From positions 1 through 6,989 of the forward strand of contig JAZSLZ010000129.1 in assembly GCA_045535635.1 (NCBI GenBank): DNA of 6,989 bases. The letters are read 5' to 3'. The stretch's first letter is position 1, and the number at the start of each line of letters is the position of its first letter. The notes beneath the pieces were generated by a model, which saw only the letters and a list, made by a program, of their open reading frames with translations, was not told where the DNA came from and did not search any database. Shown one piece after another: positions 1-6,608 of this stretch. Position numbers and translations under genes: made by a program. The stretch comes from RGIG8700 sp045535635 (GTDB taxonomy: Bacteria; Bacillota; Clostridia; RGIG6154).

Positions 1-10
1 CTCAGATAAA
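1..10 (-). rRNA. 16S rRNA, first ~10 bases only (cut by window edge)
   Basis: Read on the minus strand, the last ten bases are TTTATCTGAG. This differs at one base from the start of Bacillus subtilis mature 16S rRNA (TTTATCGGAG, followed by the universal AGTTTGATCCTGGCTCAG). The body of the gene would lie outside the window. The short match would mean little alone. It is convincing because it sits about 145 bases downstream of a near-consensus promoter and behind a boxA-like site, as expected for an rRNA leader. The exact mature end is inferred by analogy. Confidence 0.7.
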
Positions 11-156
11 GGTTTAAATCTTTTGAAGTTTTTTAGCTCATAAACTAAAATTTTTCTCAAATAAATTGTATACAGTATTTACTGTGTTACGAGAACCTTT
101 GCTGGTTTTGCTATATAATTTTCAAAGTCCGATTGCTTATCTCTCTTCGAGACAGC
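11..156 (-). other. rRNA operon leader (pre-16S 5' leader)
   Basis: This is the transcribed stretch between the likely start of promoter P2 (around 156-158) and the 16S 5' end. It has no open reading frame. It begins with an imperfect hairpin (135-156, two short stems with bulges), followed by the boxA-like site. Further down are a small dyad ACAGTA/TACTGT at 72-85 and a TTTTAG/CTAAAA stem at 31-50. In known rRNA operons part of the leader pairs with sequence beyond the 3' end of 16S to form an RNase III processing stalk. That partner lies outside the window, so this cannot be seen here. Confidence 0.65.
117..130 (-). promoter_or_regulatory. boxA-like rRNA antitermination site
   Basis: The minus strand reads GGACTTTGAAAATT, which resembles the CTTTGAAAA core found in Firmicute rRNA leaders and 16S-23S spacers. 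In the established mechanism boxA RNA binds NusB and NusE (S10) and protects the untranslated rRNA transcript from termination. It lies about 25 bases into the P2 transcript. The assignment rests on motif and position; binding is inferred. Confidence 0.6.
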
Positions 157-162
157 TTAAAT

Positions 163-191
163 AGTATAGCACAAACTTTTCTGTTTGTCAA
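163..191 (-). promoter_or_regulatory. rRNA operon promoter P2 (sigma-A type)
   Basis: On the minus strand a perfect -35 TTGACA (186-191) is followed by a 17-base spacer and a -10 TATACT (163-168), one base off the consensus TATAAT. The bases just upstream (about 192-225) are almost pure A/T and could act as an UP element. Transcription would start near 156-158, where A and G are available; G at 156 would suit the GTP-sensing initiation known for Bacillus rRNA promoters, but the start is not proven. An inverted repeat ACAAAC/GTTTGT (171-188) overlaps the -35 and the spacer. Confidence 0.85.
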
Positions 192-212
192 CACTATTTT
201 TAAATATTATTT

Positions 213-229
213 AAAGTTTTTCAAACTTT
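213..229. repeat. A/T-rich inverted repeat upstream of P2
   Basis: A perfect 7-base inverted repeat, AAAGTTT and AAACTTT, is separated by three bases between promoters P1 and P2. It may simply reflect the A/T-rich UP-element region. As RNA from P1 it could form a weak hairpin. Confidence 0.4.
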
Positions 230-231
230 CT

Positions 232-248
232 GTCGTTTTCGCAACGAC
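232..248. repeat. Short GC-containing hairpin between P1 and P2
   Basis: GTCGTT (232-237) and AACGAC (243-248) form a perfect 6-base stem around a 5-base loop. It falls right at the predicted start of the P1 transcript (about 248), so P1 RNA could carry it at its 5' end. No U-run follows on either strand, so it is not a terminator. Confidence 0.4.
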
Positions 249-254
249 TTGTCT

Positions 255-283
255 ATATTAACATCAAAACCCCTTTTTGTCAA
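255..283 (-). promoter_or_regulatory. Possible upstream rRNA promoter P1
   Basis: On the minus strand a perfect TTGACA (278-283) lies 17 bases from TAATAT (255-260), a 4/6 match to the -10 consensus, preceded by TGT (an extended -10 TGn). Tandem P1/P2 promoters are usual for rRNA operons. The -35 is formed by the last codons and the TGA stop of the MFS gene and lies across the loop of the terminator hairpin. It is weaker than P2 at the -10, and could be a chance match in an A/T-rich region. Confidence 0.55.
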
Positions 284-292
284 GGGGTTTTG
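265..292 (-). terminator. Hairpin terminator at the end of the MFS gene
   Basis: A perfect 11-base inverted repeat, CAAAACCCCTT (265-275) and AAGGGGTTTTG (282-292), surrounds a 6-base loop. On the minus strand this gives an A-tract, a CCCCTT/AAGGGG stem and a UUUU run, the layout of an intrinsic terminator. The U-run is short and then interrupted (UUUUGAUGUU). The stop codon and last codons of the MFS gene are part of the hairpin. Its near symmetry means it could also work for plus-strand transcripts. Confidence 0.65.
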
Positions 293-1461
293 GGAATTTT
301 CTTCGTAAAATTTATAAAAATTATAAATACAATGGGGAAAATTATGGAAACCAGTATTCCTTCTTTTAAACCTGAACCATAAGTACTCATTTTTTCAGAC
401 ACAAATCCAACCAAAGCAGGACCTGTCATACATCCTATGTCCCCTGCCATAGCAAGAATTCCAAATATTGCAGTACCGCCCTCAGGAAAATCCTTGGCAG
501 CAATACTTAGCGTTCCAGGCCACATAATACCTACAGAAAATCCAACTAATCCGCAGCCAAGCAAAGCAATTATCTCCACAGGACTAAGAGTTGCAATTAA
601 ATATACTCCGGCACAAAGTAATCCACAGAAAAACATATATTTCTTCAGGTTGATTTTTTCGCCGAAAAATCCGTAAATAATTCTTGATATACCCATACAC
701 AGAGCAAACATACTTGTACCCAGCAAATCACCCATTGTTTTTGAAACATTAAGCCCTTTTTCCGCATACGCAGATACCCATTGTGCAATCGAAAGCTCCG
801 AAGCACCTGCAGAAAGCATTAAAATCATAAGAACAATAAATATTTTATTTGAAAACAGTTTTCTGAATGGAATTCTTTTTTCTCCTTCACCGAAAACATT
901 TATTGGTGCGTTTATAAACAAAAGGCAATCTACAAATGGAATAACGGCCCACATAAAACTTAACCACTTCCACGCAGATATTCCAAAAAACACGAAGAAC
1001 ACTGATGACATAACCACTACAAGAAGTTGTCCCCAGGCATAAAAAGAATGAAGCATACTCATTAATGCTTCTTTTTTATCACCAGGAATAGCTTCAACTA
1101 TAGGACTTACAAGCACCTCCATTATGCCTCCGCCTGTTGCATATATCACTGTTGCTATTATAGTGCCGCAATAAGGCGTTAATATGTACGGTAAAATACC
1201 AAGCAGCAGTAAACCTGCAGAACAAAACAGTCCGCCACCGCAAATCATTTTTCTGTAGCCTATTTTATCTGCATATCTTGCACCTAAAAAATCTACAGTC
1301 ATTTGCACTGCGAAGTTGATTGCAATTAAAAATCCTATCATTGATGCGGTAAACTTAAATTCGGACATAAAAGTTACATATAATAAAGGTGCAAAGTTAT
1401 TTACTATAGCACTTGACATATATCCGAAATAACACGCATATTTAGTTCTATTGTAGTTCAT
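280..1461 (-). CDS. MFS family transporter, substrate unknown
   Basis: A 393-residue polytopic membrane protein, the usual length for a 12-helix major facilitator superfamily carrier. Hydrophobic segments run through most of the chain, with a charged central loop near residues 189-204 dividing two halves. The loop between helices 2 and 3 carries the MFS signature G60-ARYAD65-KIGYRK. A second feature, PGDKKEALMSMLHSFYAWGQ at residues 126-145, resembles the HSF(Y/F)G-type segment of FucP/YbjJ-like sugar permeases, so a sugar or related small molecule is possible, but substrate cannot be read from sequence. The ATG has AAGGAG five bases upstream (1467-1472), a strong site. The gene lies 47 bases after ftsH, behind a hairpin, with no clear promoter of its own. 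It is probably an accessory passenger gene between core genes and the rRNA operon. The family call is confident. Confidence 0.88.
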   Translation of the reverse strand: MNYNRTKYACYFGYMSSAIVNNFAPLLYVTFMSEFKFTASMIGFLIAINFAVQMTVDFLGARYADKIGYRKMICGGGLFCSAGLLLLGILPYILTPYCGTIIATVIYATGGGIMEVLVSPIVEAIPGDKKEALMSMLHSFYAWGQLLVVVMSSVFFVFFGISAWKWLSFMWAVIPFVDCLLFINAPINVFGEGEKRIPFRKLFSNKIFIVLMILMLSAGASELSIAQWVSAYAEKGLNVSKTMGDLLGTSMFALCMGISRIIYGFFGEKINLKKYMFFCGLLCAGVYLIATLSPVEIIALLGCGLVGFSVGIMWPGTLSIAAKDFPEGGTAIFGILAMAGDIGCMTGPALVGFVSEKMSTYGSGLKEGILVSIIFPIVFIIFINFTKKIPKTP

Positions 1462-1482
1462 AAATTCTCCTTACAATAAAAT

Positions 1483-1505
1483 TCTGAGGGGTGTGTCCCC
1501 TCAGA
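1483..1505 (-). terminator. Hairpin between ftsH and the MFS gene, possible terminator or attenuator
   Basis: A perfect 9-base stem, TCTGAGGGG and CCCCTCAGA on the minus strand, encloses a 5-base loop ACACA. It starts three bases after the ftsH stop codon. It is GC-rich in an A/T-rich neighbourhood, so it is a real structure. The following tail is ATTTTATTG, a weak U-run, so termination is probably partial. That would lower transcription of the MFS gene relative to ftsH while leaving its ribosome binding site, about ten bases further on, free. Confidence 0.6.
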
Positions 1506-1508
1506 GAT

Positions 1509-3323
1509 TTAAATACTGTTATAAAGTTCTTCAAATTCAGCACCGCTGATTTTTTCTTTTTCAATAAGTGCCTGAGCAACAACATGAAGCTTTGCCATAT
1601 TTTCCTGAAGAATATTTTCGCATCTTTCATAGCCTTCATCAATTATTCTTCTGATTTCTCTGTCTATTTCTGCAGCAACCTCTTCTGAATAATTTTTCGC
1701 ATGACCGAAATCTCTGCCGATAAATACTTCTTCCTGTTCTGAATCATAGAACACTGTTCCTAAGTTCTCGCTCATACCATACTTGGTTACCATTCCACGT
1801 GCAATCTGTGTTGCTCGTTGAATATCATTTGAAGCACCTGTGCTTATGTCGTTCATAATAAGCTTTTCTGCAATTCTTCCTGCAAGAAGAACAACAATTT
1901 CATCAAGCATATCGCTTTTTGCCATATACATTTTATCTTCTGTAGGAAGGTGCATTGTATAACCACCTGCTCTTCCCCTTGGGATAATTGAAACCTGATG
2001 AACAGGGTCCTGATTTGGCAATGCTCTTGTAGCAATTGCGTGACCTGCTTCGTGATATGCAGTTAACTTTTTCTCTTTATCACTTATTTTTCTTGATTTC
2101 TTTTCCTGACCTACAACTACTTTAATCATAGCCTCATTAAGCTCTTCCATAGTAATTGCCTCTTTATTTCTCTTAACTGCAAGAAGTGCAGCTTCATTCA
2201 TAAGATTTTCAAGCTCTGCGCCTGTAAAACCGGCAGTTGTTTTTGCAATAACCTCAAGGTCTACATCAGCAGCAAGTGGTTTATTTTTAGCATGGACATG
2301 CATAATTGCAGTTCTTCCCTTTGCATCAGGGTAGCCAACAACAACCTGTCTGTCAAATCTGCCCGGTCCTAAAAGAGCAGGGTCTAAAATATCAGGTCTG
2401 TTAGTAGCTGCAATTATAATAATTCCTTCATATACGCCAAAGCCATCCATTTCTACAAGAAGCTGATTAAGTGTCTGTTCTCTTTCGTCATGACCGCCAC
2501 CAAGACCTGCTCCTCTTTTTCTTCCTACCGCATCAATTTCATCGATAAAGATGATACAAGGTGCATTTTTCTTTGCCTGTTCAAACAAGTCTCTCACACG
2601 AGACGCACCTACGCCAACGAACATTTCAACGAAGTCAGAACCGCTTATTGAAAAGAACGGAACACCTGCTTCTCCTGAAACAGCTTTTGCAAGAAGAGTT
2701 TTACCTGTTCCAGGAGGTCCAACAAGAAGAACACCCTTAGGTATTCTTGCACCCATTTTTTCAAACTTTACAGGGTTCTTTAAAAATTCAACAACTTCCT
2801 GAAGCTCTTCTTTTTCTTCGTCCTCACCTGCAACATCCCCAAAAGTAACTTTTTTGCCGTTTTTATCGTCTGCCATTTTTGCTCTGCTTTTGCCGAAAGA
2901 CATTGCACCTCTTCCGCCTCCTGAGCCTTTGTCACTCATAAGAAACATCCAGAATACAATAAAAAGAATAACCATGATAAGACCAGGAATCATACTTACC
3001 CACCAAGGTGCTTCTGCAATAGGTGGTGTAGAATACTGAAGTGTTCCTGCCTCTACCTGTTTTTTTATAACACTTCCAACATCTGCATGGAAAATCTCCA
3101 TAGACGGAATATTAGTTTCAAATCTTGTGTCGTTATTTCTCTTAGCTATAGCCGTAGTTCCTGATACAGAAAGTTCCTTAATATTATTTATCTGAATTTC
3201 TTTTACAAGGTCAGAATAAATAAGAGTTTCTGTCTCCGGACCTGCATACATAACTGAAACAACCGAAACTATAACTGTAAACAATACCAGATAAAATATC
3301 AGGCTTTTTAATCCTTTTTTCAA
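1509..3323 (-). CDS. ftsH: ATP-dependent zinc metalloprotease FtsH
   Basis: Membrane-anchored AAA+ protease that forms hexamers and degrades misfolded or unassembled membrane proteins and some cytosolic regulators. Numbering from the TTG start (604 residues): transmembrane helix 5-25, extracytoplasmic segment to about 108, second helix about 110-129, then the AAA module with Walker A GPPGTGKT (202-209), pore loop FVGVG (235-239) and Walker B FIDE (259-262). The peptidase has HEAGH (424-428) and the third zinc ligand Asp in SND (500). One oddity: the second region of homology reads ALLGPGRFDR, with Gly319 where FtsH proteins normally have an arginine. Start choice: GGGAGG (3334-3339) lies only one base from the ATG at 3332 but ten bases from the TTG at 3323, which also gives a typical MKKG... 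N-terminus. The longer reading would be 607 residues. It follows hpt after a 60-base gap with a candidate promoter. Confidence 0.95.
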   Translation of the reverse strand: MKKGLKSLIFYLVLFTVIVSVVSVMYAGPETETLIYSDLVKEIQINNIKELSVSGTTAIAKRNNDTRFETNIPSMEIFHADVGSVIKKQVEAGTLQYSTPPIAEAPWWVSMIPGLIMVILFIVFWMFLMSDKGSGGGRGAMSFGKSRAKMADDKNGKKVTFGDVAGEDEEKEELQEVVEFLKNPVKFEKMGARIPKGVLLVGPPGTGKTLLAKAVSGEAGVPFFSISGSDFVEMFVGVGASRVRDLFEQAKKNAPCIIFIDEIDAVGRKRGAGLGGGHDEREQTLNQLLVEMDGFGVYEGIIIIAATNRPDILDPALLGPGRFDRQVVVGYPDAKGRTAIMHVHAKNKPLAADVDLEVIAKTTAGFTGAELENLMNEAALLAVKRNKEAITMEELNEAMIKVVVGQEKKSRKISDKEKKLTAYHEAGHAIATRALPNQDPVHQVSIIPRGRAGGYTMHLPTEDKMYMAKSDMLDEIVVLLAGRIAEKLIMNDISTGASNDIQRATQIARGMVTKYGMSENLGTVFYDSEQEEVFIGRDFGHAKNYSEEVAAEIDREIRRIIDEGYERCENILQENMAKLHVVAQALIEKEKISGAEFEELYNSI

Positions 3324-3333
3324 AATGTACATA

Positions 3334-3339
3334 CCTCCC
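3334..3339 (-). promoter_or_regulatory. ftsH ribosome binding site that decides the start
   Basis: GGGAGG on the minus strand is one base from the first ATG (3330-3332), too close for normal initiation. It is ten bases from the in-frame TTG (3321-3323), and seven from an ATT. No in-frame start lies further upstream before a stop. TTG is therefore preferred; ATG would require initiation without this site. Confidence 0.65.
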
Positions 3340-3355
3340 GTAGATAATTTTTACA

Positions 3356-3384
3356 ATATTAACATAAATTATGTAAAATTGCAA
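3356..3384 (-). promoter_or_regulatory. Candidate ftsH promoter
   Basis: In the hpt-ftsH gap the minus strand has TTGCAA (3379-3384), a 17-base spacer, and TAATAT (3356-3361) preceded by TGT, an extended -10. Each hexamer matches consensus at 4 of 6 positions. The same ATGTTAATAT string forms the -10 of rRNA promoter P1. It would allow ftsH to be transcribed independently of the upstream operon. A dyad ACATAA-A-TTATGT (3362-3374) fills the spacer and could be a repressor site or chance in A/T-rich DNA. Confidence 0.5.
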
Positions 3385-3392
3385 ATTTTAAT

Positions 3393-3932
3393 TCATCTTT
3401 CATAAACTTCTCTCTTTAAAATACCTATAAATGGCAGGTTTCTGTATTTTTCGGCATAGTCAAGTCCGTATCCAACGATAAATTCGTTTTCAACCTCAAA
3501 GCCTTTATATTTAACATCAACCGGCACAACTCTTCTTTCAGGCTTGTCAACGCAAGAGCAAATTTCTATACTTGCAGGTTTTCTTTCTTTAAGCAAAGCC
3601 ACAAGATTGCTTAAAGTATGTCCAGTATCAACAATATCTTCAATAATAATAACATCTTTATTTTCGATAGACTGTGCAATATCTTTAACTATTTTAACAT
3701 TACCTGAAGATACCGCAGATGAAGCATAGCTTGAAACTACCATAAAATCTATTGAATTTTCAAGAGTTATGTATTTATAAAGGTCCGCAGCAAAAACAAA
3801 GCTGCCTTTAAGAATAACAATAAACATAGGATTTTTATCTTTATAATCCTCATTTATTCTTGCCGCAAGTTCCTTTACCTTTCCCTGAAGTTGTTCTTCA
3901 GTTAATAAAATTCTGTCGATGTCGTTTAACAT
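3393..3932 (-). CDS. hpt: Hypoxanthine phosphoribosyltransferase
   Basis: Cytosolic purine salvage enzyme that joins hypoxanthine (and usually guanine) to PRPP, giving IMP or GMP and pyrophosphate. At 179 residues it has the size of Bacillus HprT, and the similarity is clear along its length. Visible motifs are the pyrophosphate loop LKGS (41-44), the flexible-loop segment SSYASS (67-72), the PRPP-binding signature VIIIEDIVDTGHTL (94-107) with the acidic pair Glu98-Asp99, and the C-terminal purine-site segment VGYGLDYAEKYRNLP (153-167). The ATG overlaps the 3' end of tilS by 7 bases, and its ribosome binding site AAGGTGG (3939-3945, spacing six) lies within tilS codons, so translation of the two is probably coupled. 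The tilS-hpt-ftsH order is conserved in many Firmicutes. All expected active-site motifs are intact. Confidence 0.96.
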   Translation of the reverse strand: MLNDIDRILLTEEQLQGKVKELAARINEDYKDKNPMFIVILKGSFVFAADLYKYITLENSIDFMVVSSYASSAVSSGNVKIVKDIAQSIENKDVIIIEDIVDTGHTLSNLVALLKERKPASIEICSCVDKPERRVVPVDVKYKGFEVENEFIVGYGLDYAEKYRNLPFIGILKREVYER

Positions 3933-5263
3933 AATTTACCACCTTTTATCATAAGTACTTTTTTTGTTTCTTCATTAATTTTAAAATTATTACTTCTGCA
4001 AACGCCAAGCACACAAAGAATTTCGTCTGTCTCAACTATTATTTTTGATACCCTTTGTCTTGCAGGGATTTTTTTGTTTATAAATATTTCTTTAATTTTT
4101 TTAGGCGTAGTTTTGCCTAGAGGAATAATTTTATCACCGTTTTCAAAGCTTCTCAATGTAATACTTTCAGTATTTATATCGAAATACTCCGTATTTTCTC
4201 CATAGACAACATCTTTTACCTCCACATACTTTGCAGTTACAAGCATTCCTGCCTGAATTATTTCAACCTGTTCACCAACCTTAAGGTTAACATTGAAGTT
4301 TCCAGTTTTTTCTTTCAATGAAAAACAGATTTTATCATATTCTGCAAAGCAAATAGTGTCAAACGGAAGCTCTATAATATTTCCGTGAGTATTTTCATTC
4401 ACATTTCTGACAATGAAATCAATATGCCTTTTTTCAAAATCTTTTCCTGTACCTGAAATGTACTTATAGGCTAAATACAAAGCCCTTGCTTTTATGGCAC
4501 TGTGTGCTGACAGAAAATCTTTTTTTCTGATGCAGGAGATTTTCTTATTTTCGCTAAAATTAACCAACTTTTGTGCACACATGTCAAGAAATTCATTTTC
4601 TTCTCTTATAATATCGCTTGTTCTTGAAACATTATCAACAAAAGACGGATTGATTTCCTTTATTTGGGGAATTACGATATTTCTTATTTTATTTCTGTTA
4701 TAGTTACACTCAAAATTTGTTTTGTCTGTAACAAAGCTTTGCTTTTTACTTTTTAAGTATTCTTCTATTTCTTCTCTGCTTGTTTTAAGAAGCGGTCTTA
4801 CAATGTTTCCTCTTTTTAAAGGAATAGCACAAAGACCTTTACTGCCTGTACCTCTTACAAGATTTAAAAGAACTGTTTCTGCATTATCGTCCTGATTATG
4901 AGCAACAGCTATTTTGTCGTAGCCAAACTCTTCTGCAATTTTCTTAAAAAATGAATATCTTACATTTCTTCCTGCAACTTCTTCAGACACCTTTTCTTCT
5001 GCAGCAATTTTTCTTACATCTTCTTCAAGAAGATGTAAATGAATATAGTTATTTTTACAGAATTCTTTCACAAACTCCACATCATCATAAGCTTCTTCTC
5101 TTATTTTATGATTTATATGCGCAGCACCAATATTAAATCCCAGTTCTTTCAAAACAAGACACAAACAAACAGAATCTGCACCGCCTGATAAAGCAACTAA
5201 AATCTTATCATTTTCTTCAAGTAAATTATAGTCTGCAATTATTTTTTTGATTTTATCTAACAT
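3926..5263 (-). CDS. tilS: tRNA(Ile)-lysidine synthetase TilS
   Basis: Uses ATP to attach lysine to cytidine 34 of the CAU-anticodon isoleucine tRNA, so that the tRNA is charged with Ile and reads AUA rather than AUG; essential in most bacteria. The 445-residue protein opens with an N-type ATP pyrophosphatase domain: PP-loop SGGADS (26-31), AHNQDDNAET (121-130) and GSKGLCAIP (140-148). The TilS C-terminal domain follows, with NGDKIIPLG (375-383) and IPARQR (399-404). The ATG at 5263 is chosen: GAGGAG (5269-5274) is five bases away, whereas an in-frame TTG directly before it has only two bases of spacing. The ATG shares one base with the dnaB stop (TGATG), typical of coupled translation. The ORF is A/T-rich, so AUA decoding by its product is relevant in this genome. 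Confidence 0.95.
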   Translation of the reverse strand: MLDKIKKIIADYNLLEENDKILVALSGGADSVCLCLVLKELGFNIGAAHINHKIREEAYDDVEFVKEFCKNNYIHLHLLEEDVRKIAAEEKVSEEVAGRNVRYSFFKKIAEEFGYDKIAVAHNQDDNAETVLLNLVRGTGSKGLCAIPLKRGNIVRPLLKTSREEIEEYLKSKKQSFVTDKTNFECNYNRNKIRNIVIPQIKEINPSFVDNVSRTSDIIREENEFLDMCAQKLVNFSENKKISCIRKKDFLSAHSAIKARALYLAYKYISGTGKDFEKRHIDFIVRNVNENTHGNIIELPFDTICFAEYDKICFSLKEKTGNFNVNLKVGEQVEIIQAGMLVTAKYVEVKDVVYGENTEYFDINTESITLRSFENGDKIIPLGKTTPKKIKEIFINKKIPARQRVSKIIVETDEILCVLGVCRSNNFKINEETKKVLMIKGGKLC

Positions 5264-6606
5264 CAATACTCCTCATGAGTCGTATCAACACTCATAAATG
5301 TTGTATATTGTGGCTTCCACATAAGTCCCATTTTACCTGTTGAGCCACTTCTGTGTTTTGCAACAATAAGGTCTATCATATTGTTACCGTCAATTTCTTC
5401 CTCGTCTTCATTTCTTTTACCAAGGAACATTACAACGTCCGCATCCTGCTCAATAGCACCTGATTCACGAAGGTCAGAAAGTACCGGCGTTTTGTCTGTT
5501 CTTGATTCGATTGAACGGGACAACTGGCTAAGGCATAGTACAGGAACTTCAAGCTCTTTGGCAAGAATTTTTAAAGCTCTTGACATTTCAGATACTGCCT
5601 GTTGTCTGCTTTCAACCTTACCCTTTGGATTCATAAGCTGCAGATAGTCAACTATTACAAGTCCAAGACCGCCTTCAAGCTTTTTCTTTCTGCACTTTGA
5701 ACGGATTTCTGTTACGGTAATAGCCGCAGTATCATCTATATATAACGGAGCTTCGGCAATTGCAGGTACTGCCTGCATAATTCTTCCCCAGTCATCTGCA
5801 GTAAGTGTTCCTGTTTTAAGCTTATAGCTGTCAACAAGTGCATGTGATGATATAACTCTGTTTACAATTTCTTCGTCTGACATTTCAAGGCTGAATATTG
5901 CAACAGGTATTTTTTTCTGAACTGCAACAAATCTTGCAATATTTAAAGCAAAACTTGTTTTACCCACACCAGGTCTGGCTGCAAGAATATTTAATGTAGA
6001 TTTCTGAAGTCCTGATAAAAGTGTATCAAGATTTGCAAATCCTGTTTCAAGACCTGTTATTCTTGAACCTTTACTCTGAAGCTCCTGAAGTCGCCCAAGA
6101 GTTCTTTCAACAACATCATCGATTTCAGAGAAGCCACTCTTATTCTTACCTGTAAGTATATCAAAAATAAGCTTTTCTGCATTTTCTGCAACTGTTTCAG
6201 GCGGATTAAGACCTTCAAAGGATTCTCTCTGAATAACAGAGGACGCCTCAATAAGCTTTCTTAAAAGTGCTTTACCTCTTATAATATCAATATAATACTT
6301 TAGATTTGCCGTTACAGAAACACCAATGCTTAAGTTTACAACAAACTCACTGCCACCTACTGCATCTATTGTTCCCCTTTGACTTAACATATCACAAACA
6401 GTTACAACATCAATAGGAACATTTTTTTCAAAAAGTTGCAGCATTGCGGCAAATATTTCTTTATTTTCCGGTCTGTAAAAATCGTCCTCATTCAAAACTT
6501 CTAAAGCAGTAGCAACACTGTCCGCATCAGTAAGCATAGCACCAATAACAGACTGTTCTGCCTCTAAACTGTGAGGATGGACATTTGCACCAATATAACC
6601 TTCCAT
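5263..6606 (-). CDS. dnaB: Replicative DNA helicase DnaB (DnaC in Bacillus naming)
   Basis: Hexameric helicase that unwinds the replication fork 5'-3' and recruits primase. The 447 residues match the usual family length. The N-terminal domain starts with PHSLEAEQSVIGAML (11-25); a linker follows at about 150-185; the RecA-like domain carries Walker A ARPGVGKTSF (210-219), the catalytic Glu241 in SLEMS, Walker B LVIVDYLQLM (316-325), the DNA-binding motif SQLSRSIESR (360-369), DLRESGAIEQDAD (378-390) and the finger-type KHRSG (417-421). No intein or insertion is present. The start ATG is two bases after the rplI stop, with AAAGAGG (6614-6620) seven bases upstream inside rplI. Pairing with rplI is common in Firmicutes; joining to tilS differs from the Bacillus arrangement. 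No key residue appears altered. Confidence 0.97.
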   Translation of the reverse strand: MEGYIGANVHPHSLEAEQSVIGAMLTDADSVATALEVLNEDDFYRPENKEIFAAMLQLFEKNVPIDVVTVCDMLSQRGTIDAVGGSEFVVNLSIGVSVTANLKYYIDIIRGKALLRKLIEASSVIQRESFEGLNPPETVAENAEKLIFDILTGKNKSGFSEIDDVVERTLGRLQELQSKGSRITGLETGFANLDTLLSGLQKSTLNILAARPGVGKTSFALNIARFVAVQKKIPVAIFSLEMSDEEIVNRVISSHALVDSYKLKTGTLTADDWGRIMQAVPAIAEAPLYIDDTAAITVTEIRSKCRKKKLEGGLGLVIVDYLQLMNPKGKVESRQQAVSEMSRALKILAKELEVPVLCLSQLSRSIESRTDKTPVLSDLRESGAIEQDADVVMFLGKRNEDEEEIDGNNMIDLIVAKHRSGSTGKMGLMWKPQYTTFMSVDTTHEEY

Positions 6607-6608
6607 AA

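Noticed and set aside
194..229. A third rRNA promoter using TTGAAA in the A/T-rich stretch upstream of P2
   Set aside because: At 17-base spacing the -10 would be AAAAAT, and TAATAT lies only nine bases away, so no acceptable hexamer pair exists.
437..676. Plus-strand open frames inside the MFS, ftsH, hpt, tilS and dnaB genes (for example 437-676, 2551-2802, 5381-5647)
   Set aside because: All lie antisense to clear conserved genes, are short, show no recognisable domain, and are explained by codon use of the real gene.
3374..3390. Terminator after hpt
   Set aside because: The TAAAATT/AATTTTA repeat is pure A/T with a three-base loop and too weak for an intrinsic terminator; it also overlaps the candidate ftsH -35.
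5264..5266. TTG start for tilS one codon before the ATG
   Set aside because: It is only two bases from GAGGAG, while the ATG has the normal five-base spacing.
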